Shown piece by piece: positions 25,568-32,081 of a stretch of 34,798 bases of DNA. Both the position numbers and the translations under genes were made by a program. The notes under the pieces were generated by a model, which saw nothing but the letters and a program-made list of their open reading frames with translations, had not been told where the DNA came from and ran no database searches. Origin of the DNA: Streptomyces apricus (lineage in GTDB: Bacteria > Actinomycetota > Actinomycetes > Streptomycetales > Streptomycetaceae); NCBI RefSeq assembly GCF_008369065.1, contig NZ_VDFC01000017.1, forward strand, positions 1 to 34,798, read 5' to 3'. The number at the start of each line of letters is the position of its first letter. Position 1 is the stretch's first letter.

Positions 25568-26205
25568 ACGACGCGCGATCCGAACTCGCCGCGGCCGGCG
25601 CCCACCTCGCCGGCCTGGGCCTGAGCCCCGGCTCCTCCGGAAACCTCAGCATCCGTGAGGGCGACCGGATCCACCTCACCCCCACCGGCACGGACCTGGC
25701 CCGCATCGACCCCGCGGCGCTCAGCGTCCTGGACCTGACCGGGGCGCACCTCGACGGGCCGAAGCCGTCCAAGGAGTTCCCGCTGCACACCGCGTTCTAC
25801 CGGCGCGACCCGGCCGCGCGGGCCGTCGTCCACCTGCACTCCCGGCACGCGGCGGCCGTCTCCTGCCTGCCCGCCTGGAGCGGGCACAGCGCCGTGCCGC
25901 CGCTGACGCCGTACTTCGTCATGCGGGTCGGCCAGACGCCCCTGCTGCCCTACGCGGCGCCGGGCGACCGCGCGCAGGCCGACGCGATGGAAGCCCTGCC
26001 GTTCCCCTTCCGCGCCGCCCTGCTGCAGAACCACGGCCCGGTCGTCGCGGGTGCCTCCCTGGCCCGGGCCGTGGAGGCGGCGGTGGAGCTGGAGGAGGTC
26101 TGCGCGCTCCTCCTCAGCCTCGGCGCGCGGGCGCCCCGGCTCCTGGCACCCGCAGAGATCGCCTCACTGGCCCGCACGTACGGATCGCCGTGGACCGGGG
26201 AATGA
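25564..26205 (+). CDS. otnC: 3-oxo-tetronate 4-phosphate decarboxylase, class II aldolase family
   Basis: A 213-aa zinc-dependent class II aldolase/adducin-family enzyme expected to decarboxylate 3-oxo-tetronate 4-phosphate to dihydroxyacetone phosphate and CO2. Seen are the phosphate-binding GLSPGSSGNLSIR, HLTPTGTDLARI, catalytic E71 in SKEFPLH, zinc ligands H90 and H92 in VHLHSRHAAAV, and H157 in LLQNHGPVVAG. Length suits OtnC and other members such as ribulose-5-phosphate epimerase or fuculose aldolase, so the assignment rests largely on the immediate coupling to otnK (4-base overlap). A stem with a 23-base loop follows at 26210. Confidence 0.85.
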   Translation: MNDARSELAAAGAHLAGLGLSPGSSGNLSIREGDRIHLTPTGTDLARIDPAALSVLDLTGAHLDGPKPSKEFPLHTAFYRRDPAARAVVHLHSRHAAAVSCLPAWSGHSAVPPLTPYFVMRVGQTPLLPYAAPGDRAQADAMEALPFPFRAALLQNHGPVVAGASLARAVEAAVELEEVCALLLSLGARAPRLLAPAEIASLARTYGSPWTGE

Positions 26206-26209
26206 TCCC

Positions 26210-26248
26210 GCTCCCGCGGTGACTGGTATGACTGGTGCATGCGGGAGC
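26210..26248 (+). terminator. Possible weak terminator after otnC
   Basis: GCTCCCGC (26210-26217) pairs with GCGGGAGC (26241-26248) across a 23-base loop, starting five bases after the stop. The large loop lowers confidence. Confidence 0.3.
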
Positions 26249-26322
26249 AGACCGTGCAGCCTCGTCGACCGGATCGCCGTCTTCGCGGGCGAGGTTGCCA
26301 GGACGGTGCGGTATGGGGGATT

Positions 26323-26338
26323 GTTGCCTCAAGGCAAC
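26323..26338. promoter_or_regulatory. MarR-type palindrome upstream of the SpoIIE/B12/STAS/MarR operon
   Basis: GTTGCCTCAAGGCAAC has 7-bp arms around a CA centre. The TTGCCT...AGGCAA form is typical of MarR-family operators in streptomycetes. It lies about 50 bases before the first gene of an operon whose last gene encodes a MarR protein, so autoregulation is likely. Confidence 0.55.
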
Positions 26339-26358
26339 GTTTCTTCGAGTGGATGAGG

Positions 26359-26390
26359 TGAGGGATTCGCCCAGCGGGTCCTCAATTTTT
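26359..26390 (+). promoter_or_regulatory. Terminator-like hairpin overlapping the SpoIIE gene start (attenuator candidate)
   Basis: TGAGG (26359-26363) and CCTCA (26380-26384) form a stem with an inner CGC/GCG, followed at once by ATTTTT (26385-26390). The T-tract runs into the TTG start at 26389, and there is no Shine-Dalgarno. A T-tract hairpin is unusual in this genome. Confidence 0.35.
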
Positions 26391-28044
26391 GGTCTCCACC
26401 AAACCGCAGTCCGGTGCCGGCACGGAGCACGGCTCCGCCTGGGGCGAAGCCCCCTATCCCGTCCTGGTCGCTGACGCGCAGGGCGCGGTCGTGCTGCGCA
26501 ACGCCGCGGCCGGGGCACTGCTGCCCGCCGCCGGTCCGGGTACCCGTTTCCACGACGTGGTACCGGCCTGGCTGTCGGCGGCCGACCAGGCGGTCCGGAC
26601 CTCCGGGGCGAAGGCGGCTCAGGAGGCGGACGCACCGCTGTCCGGCGTGATCGGTGACCGCAGTTTCGAGGCGCACCCCAGTGCGCGGGAGGACGGCACG
26701 GTCGCCTGGTGGCTGGTGGACGACACCGATCACCTGCTGGCGCGCGAGGCGCTGCGGCTGGAGCGCACGCGCACCGCCTTCCTGACCGAGGCGTCCAGCA
26801 CGCTGCTGGCCTCCCTCAACCTGGGGCGCTGCATGGACGTGACCGCGAGCCTGGCCGCGGAGCACCTCTGCGACGCGGCCCTGGTGATCGCGCCGACGCA
26901 CGGACGCCGGCTCCCGGTGGTGACCTGCCTGCGCGACGGCACTCCCTCGCTGTCCCACGAGTCGGTGGACCCCGACGACGTACCCGGTCTCGGCGAGGCG
27001 CTGCGCGGGTTCCCGCCGGTGCCCTCGCGGTGGATCGACCCCTCCGCCGCGCCGGACTGGATGGTGCCCGGGGAATTCGGCGAGGTCGGCTCGATAGTGA
27101 TCACCCCGCTGCCCGGGCACGGCGTCCCCGCCGGCGCCCTCGTCCTGCTGCGCCGCGCGGACAGTGCGGCGTTCACCGACAGCGAGGAGGTGTTCGCCCG
27201 GCTGTTCGCCGCGCGCGCCGGGGCCGCGATGTCGGCCGCCCGCCTGTACGCCGAGCAGACCTCGATCACCGACGTGCTCATGCGGGAGCTGCTGCCCCCG
27301 TCGCTGCACCAGATCTCGGGGGTGGACTACGCCGGCGGCTACCGGCCGTCCGCCGACCACGAACGGATCGGCGGCGACTTCTACGACGTGCACCCCGCCG
27401 CCGTCGACGGCGAGGCGTCGCTGGTCACCCTGGGCGACGTGTGCGGCAAGGGGCTGGAAGCCGCCGTACTGACCGGGAAGATCCGCAACACCCTGCACGC
27501 CCTGCTGCCGCTGGCCGACGACCACCAGCGGATGATCACCCTGCTCAACACCGCGCTGCTCAACTCCCACCACACCCGGTTCGCGACCCTGGTCCTGGCC
27601 TCCGCCGTACGGGCGGGCAACGAGGTGCAGCTGCGCCTGACCAGCGCCGGCCACCCGACCCCGCTCGTCGTGCGCGCGAACGGCACCGTGGAGGAGGCCG
27701 AGACGCGCGGCACCCTGGTCGGGGCCATGCCCCAAGCACCCGCCCACACCACCACCCTCACCCTCGCGCCCGGCGAGTCCTGCGTGCTCTACACGGACGG
27801 GATCACGGAGGCCGAGGGCGGGCCGATGGGCGGCGTCCAGTTCGGCGAGGCACGGCTCAAGCGCATCCTGGCGGAGTGCGCGGGCATGCCGTCCGAGAGC
27901 ATCGTGGAGCGGGTCCAGATGCTCGCCGCGCAGTGGATCGGGACGGGACGCCACGACGACATGGCCGTCGTCGTGATCTCCGCGCCCCGCACCCACCACC
28001 TCAGCGCGGTGGACGGCCACACCCGGGGCAGGTTCACCGCATGA
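26389..28044 (+). CDS. PAS-GAF-SpoIIE (PP2C) serine phosphatase
   Basis: A 551-aa RsbU-type phosphatase that would dephosphorylate STAS anti-sigma antagonists and so free a sigma factor. Order: PAS-like domain (about 20-125: YPVLVADAQGAVVLRN), GAF (about 135-295, ending SEEVFARLFAARAGAAMSAARLYAEQ), PP2C domain (310-545). Metal-binding acids are present: D330 in IGGDFYD, LVTLGDVCGKGLEA, D470 in LYTDGITEAEG, and D523-D524 in GRHDDMAVVV. No membrane segments are seen, so the signal is intracellular. The start is TTG at 26389; no ATG/GTG in frame precedes the PAS core and no ribosome site is seen, so this start is uncertain. ATGA overlap with the B12-binding gene shows they are made together. Confidence 0.9.
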   Translation: MVSTKPQSGAGTEHGSAWGEAPYPVLVADAQGAVVLRNAAAGALLPAAGPGTRFHDVVPAWLSAADQAVRTSGAKAAQEADAPLSGVIGDRSFEAHPSAREDGTVAWWLVDDTDHLLAREALRLERTRTAFLTEASSTLLASLNLGRCMDVTASLAAEHLCDAALVIAPTHGRRLPVVTCLRDGTPSLSHESVDPDDVPGLGEALRGFPPVPSRWIDPSAAPDWMVPGEFGEVGSIVITPLPGHGVPAGALVLLRRADSAAFTDSEEVFARLFAARAGAAMSAARLYAEQTSITDVLMRELLPPSLHQISGVDYAGGYRPSADHERIGGDFYDVHPAAVDGEASLVTLGDVCGKGLEAAVLTGKIRNTLHALLPLADDHQRMITLLNTALLNSHHTRFATLVLASAVRAGNEVQLRLTSAGHPTPLVVRANGTVEEAETRGTLVGAMPQAPAHTTTLTLAPGESCVLYTDGITEAEGGPMGGVQFGEARLKRILAECAGMPSESIVERVQMLAAQWIGTGRHDDMAVVVISAPRTHHLSAVDGHTRGRFTA

Positions 28045-29165
28045 GCATCCACACCCCGCACCGGGCCGCCACCGGTGACACCGTCGGGCAGCTGGCCGAC
28101 GACCTGTGGACCGCCGTCTCCGCGGGCGACGAGCGCACGGCCACCGAGGTGGTCCTCGGCGCGCTGGAGCGCGGAGTCGACCCGGAGTCCGTGCTGCTGG
28201 ACGTGATCGCCCGGGTGCAGGGCAAGGTGGGCGAGGAATGGGCCGCCAACCGTCTCAGCGTGGCCCAGGAGCACGCCGCGACCGCCATCAACGAACGGGC
28301 CGTCGCCGCGCTCTCCCTGCACCCCGCCGCCCGCACCGCCCCCACCCGGGGCAGGATCACGGTGGCGTGCGTCGACGGCGAGTGGCACGCGCTGCCCGCC
28401 CGGCTGCTCGCCGAGGTGCTGACCCTGCGCGGCTGGCGGGTGGACTACCTCGGAGCCCAGGTGCCCGGCCCGCACCTCATCGCCCACCTGCACCGCACCA
28501 ACTCCGACGCGGTCGCCCTCTCCAGCTCGATCGCGACCAGGCTGCCCACCGCGCACGCCGCGATCACCGCCTGCCAGGCCATCGGCGTCCCGGTCCTCGT
28601 CGGGGGCGCCGCCTTCGGTCCCGACGGCCGTTACGCCTTCCTGCTGGACGCCGACGCCTGGGCGCCCGACGCACGCGCCGCGGCCGACCGCCTCGCCGCG
28701 GGCCCACTGCCCCGCCCGCGCCGCGACCACCAGCAGCTCGACGACCTGCCGCACCTGGCCGATCAGGAGTACACCCTGATCACCCGCAACAGCGCCGCGC
28801 TGGTGCGCACCGTCTTCACCGCCCTCGAAGCAGCGTTCCCCGCCCTGCGCACGTACAGCGAACTGCAGCGTGAGCACACGGCCGAGGACCTCGCCCACAT
28901 CGTGGAGTTCCTCGGCACGGCCCTGTACCTCGGGGACGAGGACCTCTTCGCGTCCTTCATCACCTGGACCGCGCAGATCCTCACCGCCCGCGGGGTGCCC
29001 GCGCGCAGCCTCCCACCGACCCTGTCCATCCTGGCCGCCGAGCTCAAGGACTTCCCGCGGGCCGTCTGCATCCTCGAACACGGCACCGCCGCCCTCACCC
29101 GCCCCGACCACGGCTCCCGCCCGTACGCACCCGTCGACCGCAGCACCGCCGAGAGCGCCTCATGA
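28041..29165 (+). CDS. Cobalamin-binding sensor with CarH-type W-x9-EH motif, no DNA-binding domain
   Basis: A 374-aa soluble protein. Residues about 12-95 form a helical cobalamin-cap domain containing W67-x9-E77-H78 (W in GEEWAANRLSV, EH in AQEHAA), the motif that in CarH/LitR photoreceptors covers the adenosyl group of AdoCbl. Residues about 105-225 are the B12-binding Rossmann domain; the usual DxHxxG is DGEWHALPA, keeping the lower axial ligand candidate H116, with VDYLGAQVPGPHLIAHL, AVALSSS and VLVGGAAFG after it. A C-terminal helical domain (about 240-350: LITRNSAALVRTVFTALEAAFPALRTYS) is unrecognised. The MerR HTH of CarH/LitR is lacking, so it must signal by protein contact. ATGA overlaps on both sides tie it to the SpoIIE phosphatase and STAS genes. 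Ligand form (AdoCbl or MeCbl) is inferred. Confidence 0.85.
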   Translation: MSIHTPHRAATGDTVGQLADDLWTAVSAGDERTATEVVLGALERGVDPESVLLDVIARVQGKVGEEWAANRLSVAQEHAATAINERAVAALSLHPAARTAPTRGRITVACVDGEWHALPARLLAEVLTLRGWRVDYLGAQVPGPHLIAHLHRTNSDAVALSSSIATRLPTAHAAITACQAIGVPVLVGGAAFGPDGRYAFLLDADAWAPDARAAADRLAAGPLPRPRRDHQQLDDLPHLADQEYTLITRNSAALVRTVFTALEAAFPALRTYSELQREHTAEDLAHIVEFLGTALYLGDEDLFASFITWTAQILTARGVPARSLPPTLSILAAELKDFPRAVCILEHGTAALTRPDHGSRPYAPVDRSTAESAS

Positions 29166-29596
29166 CCACGATGCCCCCCGCCCACCTGCGTCTGACCACG
29201 GTCGACAGCGAGGACACGGTCCGTATCGAGCTCCACGGAGACCTCGACTACGACACGGCCGACGACCTCCTGGCCGAGGTCACCGCCGTCCTGGGCGCCC
29301 GTCCGCACCTGGACGACCTGCACCTGCACTGCGCCGGGCTCGGCACGGTCGACTCCATGGGGCTGTCCATACTCCTGATGGTCCGCCGCCGGACCGGTCA
29401 GGCCGGCGTACGCCTCCACCTGGACGACCGCCCGGCGGTGCTGGACCGGCTCCTGACCATCACGGGCAGCCTGAACTACCTCACGGGGTCCTCCCCGGGC
29501 GGCGGCAACTCCGCCTCCCTGGACGTGGGCGAGGCTCCGGGCGCGGGCGACGAGGCGAGGGCGGCCCGCCCCACCGGACCGGACGGGACCAGCTGA
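29162..29596 (+). CDS. STAS-domain anti-sigma factor antagonist
   Basis: A 144-aa RsbV/SpoIIAA-like protein. The STAS domain covers about residues 8-105: VRIELHGDLDYDTADDLLAEV, then LHLHCAGLGTVDSMGLSILLMV, with S65 after the conserved Asp as the expected phosphorylation site. A disordered Gly/Ala/Asp tail follows (about 110-144). Unphosphorylated protein would bind an anti-sigma kinase; the phosphatase in the same operon would reactivate it. It overlaps the B12-binding gene by ATGA and is followed by the MarR gene after 73 bases. Confidence 0.9.
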   Translation: MTTMPPAHLRLTTVDSEDTVRIELHGDLDYDTADDLLAEVTAVLGARPHLDDLHLHCAGLGTVDSMGLSILLMVRRRTGQAGVRLHLDDRPAVLDRLLTITGSLNYLTGSSPGGGNSASLDVGEAPGAGDEARAARPTGPDGTS

Positions 29597-29669
29597 CGCC
29601 ATACTTCATGCCGAACAGCCGTCCGGCCGAGCGGCCACGGGGCACGCCAGTCACACCGACGGGGAGCTC

Positions 29670-30212
29670 ATGCCAGTACCAGACTTCACTTCACGGGACC
29701 TCTCCCACGAGGCCACCCGGTCCGCCGGGGAGATCGCCGAACTCCTCGACGTGATGTGGGAGAAAGCCAGGCAAGCGACCGCCGCGGCCACCGCGCCCGC
29801 CTCCACCTCGCAACTGCGCCTGATGTACCTCGTCGACCGCGCCGGCGCCGAGGAGGGGATACGGATGCGGGCCGTGTGCGAACAACTCGGCGCCGCGCCC
29901 CCGTCCGTCAGCCGGCTGTGCGACCGCCTGCAGGCCGTCGGGTTCCTGGAGCGCCGCCCGTGCCCGGACAGCGGGCGCGAGGTCGTCCTGCGGCTGACGA
30001 GCGCGGGCAGAACGCACCTGCGACGCATCCGCGAGCAGCGCGAGACGATGCTGCACCAGGCCATCGACGCCATGCCGCACGGCGAACGGCACGCACTGGC
30101 CGTGGGACTCGCGGGGCTGCACAGCAGGCTCACCGCGACCGGGACCACCGGGCGCGACACTGCCGACGGCGACGCCGCCGATCGCGGGCGCGGCACCACC
30201 TCCGCGGCCTGA
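29670..30212 (+). CDS. MarR family transcriptional regulator
   Basis: A 180-aa winged-helix repressor. The core (about residues 20-145) shows SQLRLMYLVDRAGAEEGIRMRAVCEQLGAAPPSVSRLCDRLQAVGFLERRPCPDSGREVVLRLTSAG, i.e. recognition helix and wing. ATG at 29670 follows GGGAGCTC. It is last in the SpoIIE-B12-STAS run, with only a 73-base gap and no strong terminator, so co-transcription is likely. The GTTGCCTCAAGGCAAC palindrome upstream of the operon is the most likely binding site. Two cysteines (in AVCEQLG and RPCPDSG) could be redox-sensitive, but this is speculation. Confidence 0.9.
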   Translation: MPVPDFTSRDLSHEATRSAGEIAELLDVMWEKARQATAAATAPASTSQLRLMYLVDRAGAEEGIRMRAVCEQLGAAPPSVSRLCDRLQAVGFLERRPCPDSGREVVLRLTSAGRTHLRRIREQRETMLHQAIDAMPHGERHALAVGLAGLHSRLTATGTTGRDTADGDAADRGRGTTSAA

Positions 30213-30256
30213 CCGCGGCGCCGCGAGACCGGCGCACCGGACCCGGACCTGCTCGG

Positions 30257-31084
30257 TCAGAGGGCGGGCCAGGACGCCGTCGGCCGTTCCTCCCCGGCGG
30301 GCGCGGCCTGCGCCGCGCGGGCGCCCCGGCCGTCGGGGGACTCGTTGCCGATGAGCATGTCCGGGTCGAACATGACGATCACGGCGGCCAGGACCAGCAC
30401 CAGGACCGGTCCGCCCACCATGGGGAGCAGCGAGACGAGCAGGTCCAGCGACGACTGGCCGAGCACCGCGGAGTCTGCATCCACGTGGACGCTCATGGCG
30501 GCCATGCCGATGTAGTGCATGCCCGTCACCGCGACCCCCATGATGACGCTCGCCGCCGTGGCCGAGGCCAGGGTGTGCAGGGAGACGGCCGCCCACAGCG
30601 CGGCGGTCGCCGCCGTCACGGCGGTCAGCACCGACAGGCCGACCGTCAGGGGATCGAACGTCAGGTGCCCGGCGAACTCCATCCCGTACATCCCGATGTA
30701 GTGCATCGCCGCGACGCCCGCGCCGGTGACCACCCCGGCGGTCCCCAGGGTGAGCGGCGACACGCCGCGGTACCCCACGACGAACACGCCGAGGAACACC
30801 ACGGCCACCGCGACGCCGAGGCTGAGGAAGGTGAGGGCGGGGTCGTACCTGATGGACGCGCCGCGGACGGTGAATCCGATCATGGCGATGAAGTGCATCG
30901 TCCAGATGCCGGACCCGATGCAGACGGCGCCCAGCGCGAGCCACGGGGCCCTGCGGCCCCGGCTGCCCATGCGTACCGACCGTGTCGTGCAGCGCAGACC
31001 CAGTGCCGAACCGGCACAGGCCATCAGGAACGCGACGACGGGAGTGACCATTCCGTAGTTGAACTGACTGACCGTGCTGTTCAC
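30257..31084 (-). CDS. MHYT-domain membrane sensor protein
   Basis: A 275-aa integral membrane protein with about seven helices and three MHYT repeats: MHF at residue 63 (GIWTMHFIAM), MHY at 127 (AAMHYIGM) and MHY at 189 (TGMHYIGM). MHYT domains are proposed to bind copper and to sense O2, CO or NO, mostly from Bacillus and Pseudomonas proteins where they precede GGDEF/EAL domains. Here no output domain follows: the protein ends in a ~45-residue hydrophilic tail (NESPDGRGARAAQAAP). GTG at 31084 is preceded by AAAGG. It is convergent with the MarR gene, 44 bases apart. Role in the neighbouring partner-switch genes is inferred only from position. Confidence 0.9.
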   Translation of the reverse strand: MNSTVSQFNYGMVTPVVAFLMACAGSALGLRCTTRSVRMGSRGRRAPWLALGAVCIGSGIWTMHFIAMIGFTVRGASIRYDPALTFLSLGVAVAVVFLGVFVVGYRGVSPLTLGTAGVVTGAGVAAMHYIGMYGMEFAGHLTFDPLTVGLSVLTAVTAATAALWAAVSLHTLASATAASVIMGVAVTGMHYIGMAAMSVHVDADSAVLGQSSLDLLVSLLPMVGGPVLVLVLAAVIVMFDPDMLIGNESPDGRGARAAQAAPAGEERPTASWPAL

Positions 31085-31441
31085 CGAACGCCTTTCGGAC
31101 CGCGGGCCCCGTTCGGGGTCCCGCGTTGAAGAAACCTTTCTGCGGGGTCGCCGAAGGCGCCCCGGTCACACAGACCTGCGCGGGGGGGGAGAGGGAGGAG
31201 CGTCCCCTGGGATCCGATCCGGGGCGCACCGGCGCCGGGACACATGACGGATGGTCACATGTGGACTTCGGGGGGGGTGAGGGGGGAGCCCCATGCTAAG
31301 CAGGCGCCCTGCGCTTGTCACCGCGGGGTGCGCGACGCAATCAAATCGAGACGTGTGCCGTCATATTCCACCTGCATGCCCTCATACGCATACTCCGCGT
31401 ATGCGGCGTGGAACCGCGCAAAGCCGACCGAACCGGTGCAC
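31085..31441. other. Intergenic region with palindromes, no convincing gene
   Basis: 357 bases between the MHYT gene start and the anti-sigma gene stop. It contains a G-rich run (CGGGGGGGAGAGG), CACATGTG at 31256-31263, and at 31383-31403 the inverted repeat CATACGC-N7-GCGTATG. The stretch 31340-31420 is less GC-rich than its neighbours. Read on the minus strand it encodes an open stretch of about 36 codons (including FHAAYAEYAYEGMQVEYDG) with no start codon and un-Streptomyces-like third positions, perhaps a gene remnant. No clear MHYT promoter was found. Confidence 0.35.
31383..31403. repeat. Inverted repeat CATACGC-N7-GCGTATG
   Basis: Perfect 7-bp arms with a 7-base spacer, 38 bases after the stop of the anti-sigma gene and about 300 bases upstream of the MHYT gene. 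It could be an operator or part of a transcript end; no T-tract follows. Confidence 0.5.
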
Positions 31442-31858
31442 TCAGGTCCGGGGGACGTCGTCGGGCCGGTCGGGCAGGGCGATACGGGCCGTGATGCGCT
31501 TGCCGACGGACTCCGGCTCGATGGAGAGCTCCTCGGTCACGGCGGCGACGATCTCCAGGCCGTGCTGCCCGATGCGGCCCGGGTCGGCGGTGCGGGCCGT
31601 GGGGACGGTGGGGTCGCTGTCCCACACGGTGACGTCCACGGTGTCGGCGGTGACGCGCAGTTCCATCAGGACGGGGCCGGGGGCGTACTTACGGGCGTTG
31701 GTGACCAGCTCGCTGACGACCAGCTGCGTGAGGTCCATCGCCCTCTGGGAGACCGGCAGTTGGCGGTCGGTGCGGGCCCGGGTGAGGAAGTCGACCGCGT
31801 GGTGGCGGGCCTCCGCGATGCAACCGTGGTCTCCGCCCAGTGCGTACCCCGCGCGCAT
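31442..31858 (-). CDS. Anti-sigma factor serine kinase (HATPase_c_2, RsbW-like)
   Basis: A 138-aa GHKL-type ATPase that would bind a sigma factor and phosphorylate STAS antagonists. The N box is LTQLVVSELVTNARKYA, the G1 region VWDSDPTVP with the ADP-binding Asp, and the G2 region GRIGQHGLEIVAAV; the end IGKR-type strand is VGKRITARIAL. ATG at 31858 is preferred: AGGCGGG lies about eight bases upstream, and the extension to the ATG at 31924 uses rare codons (AGG, ATA, TGT, TCA) unlike coding DNA here. The gene lies between the MHYT gene and, divergently, a second STAS gene. It is a candidate partner of both STAS proteins in this window. Confidence 0.88.
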   Translation of the reverse strand: MRAGYALGGDHGCIAEARHHAVDFLTRARTDRQLPVSQRAMDLTQLVVSELVTNARKYAPGPVLMELRVTADTVDVTVWDSDPTVPTARTADPGRIGQHGLEIVAAVTEELSIEPESVGKRITARIALPDRPDDVPRT

Positions 31859-31960
31859 CAGGTACCCGCCTGAGGCTATACAGCCGTCGTCGTCGGCATG
31901 GGATCCCACTGGCCTCGCCCTCATTCCCCGTTCACGTGCGCACCACTGACGGTCCTGCGT

Positions 31961-31986
31961 ACCCCCGTGTCACAGGGGGTGTTTTT
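31961..31986 (+). terminator. Intrinsic terminator-like hairpin upstream of the second STAS gene
   Basis: ACCCCC (31961-31966), 8-base loop, GGGGGT (31975-31980), then GTTTTT. On the plus strand this is a textbook intrinsic terminator, but no plus-strand gene precedes it. It may be an attenuator or end an antisense transcript. Confidence 0.45.
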
Positions 31987-32006
31987 CGGCACAACCACCC
32001 GGGTGT
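31981..32006 (+). promoter_or_regulatory. Weak SigB-type promoter candidate for the second STAS gene
   Basis: GTTT (31981-31984), 16 bases and GGGTGT (32001-32006), close to the stress-sigma (SigB) consensus GNNT-N14/16-GGGTAC/T of streptomycetes with one important mismatch in the -10. Confidence 0.25.
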
Positions 32007-32081
32007 ATTCGGCCCGGGCGGTGGGGCAGAATCGTCCGTGCAGGTTCTGACCCGGGGTAAGCCTAATCAGTCGAGGAGACT

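Noticed and set aside
26235..26474. 79-codon plus-strand ORF across the SpoIIE leader
   Set aside because: It spans the MarR palindrome and hairpin, overlaps the phosphatase in another frame, and has no recognisable domain.
31862..31885. SigB-type promoter GGCT-N14-GGGTAC for the anti-sigma gene (minus strand)
   Set aside because: It fits the consensus, but the -10 is three bases before the chosen ATG (31858), so transcription would begin inside the coding sequence. It would only work with a start codon further in, and none is plausible.
31859..31924. N-terminal extension of the anti-sigma kinase to the ATG at 31924
   Set aside because: The 22 codons include AGG, ATA, TGT, TCA and CAT, unlike coding DNA here, and the family core does not need them. 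The longer form is not excluded.
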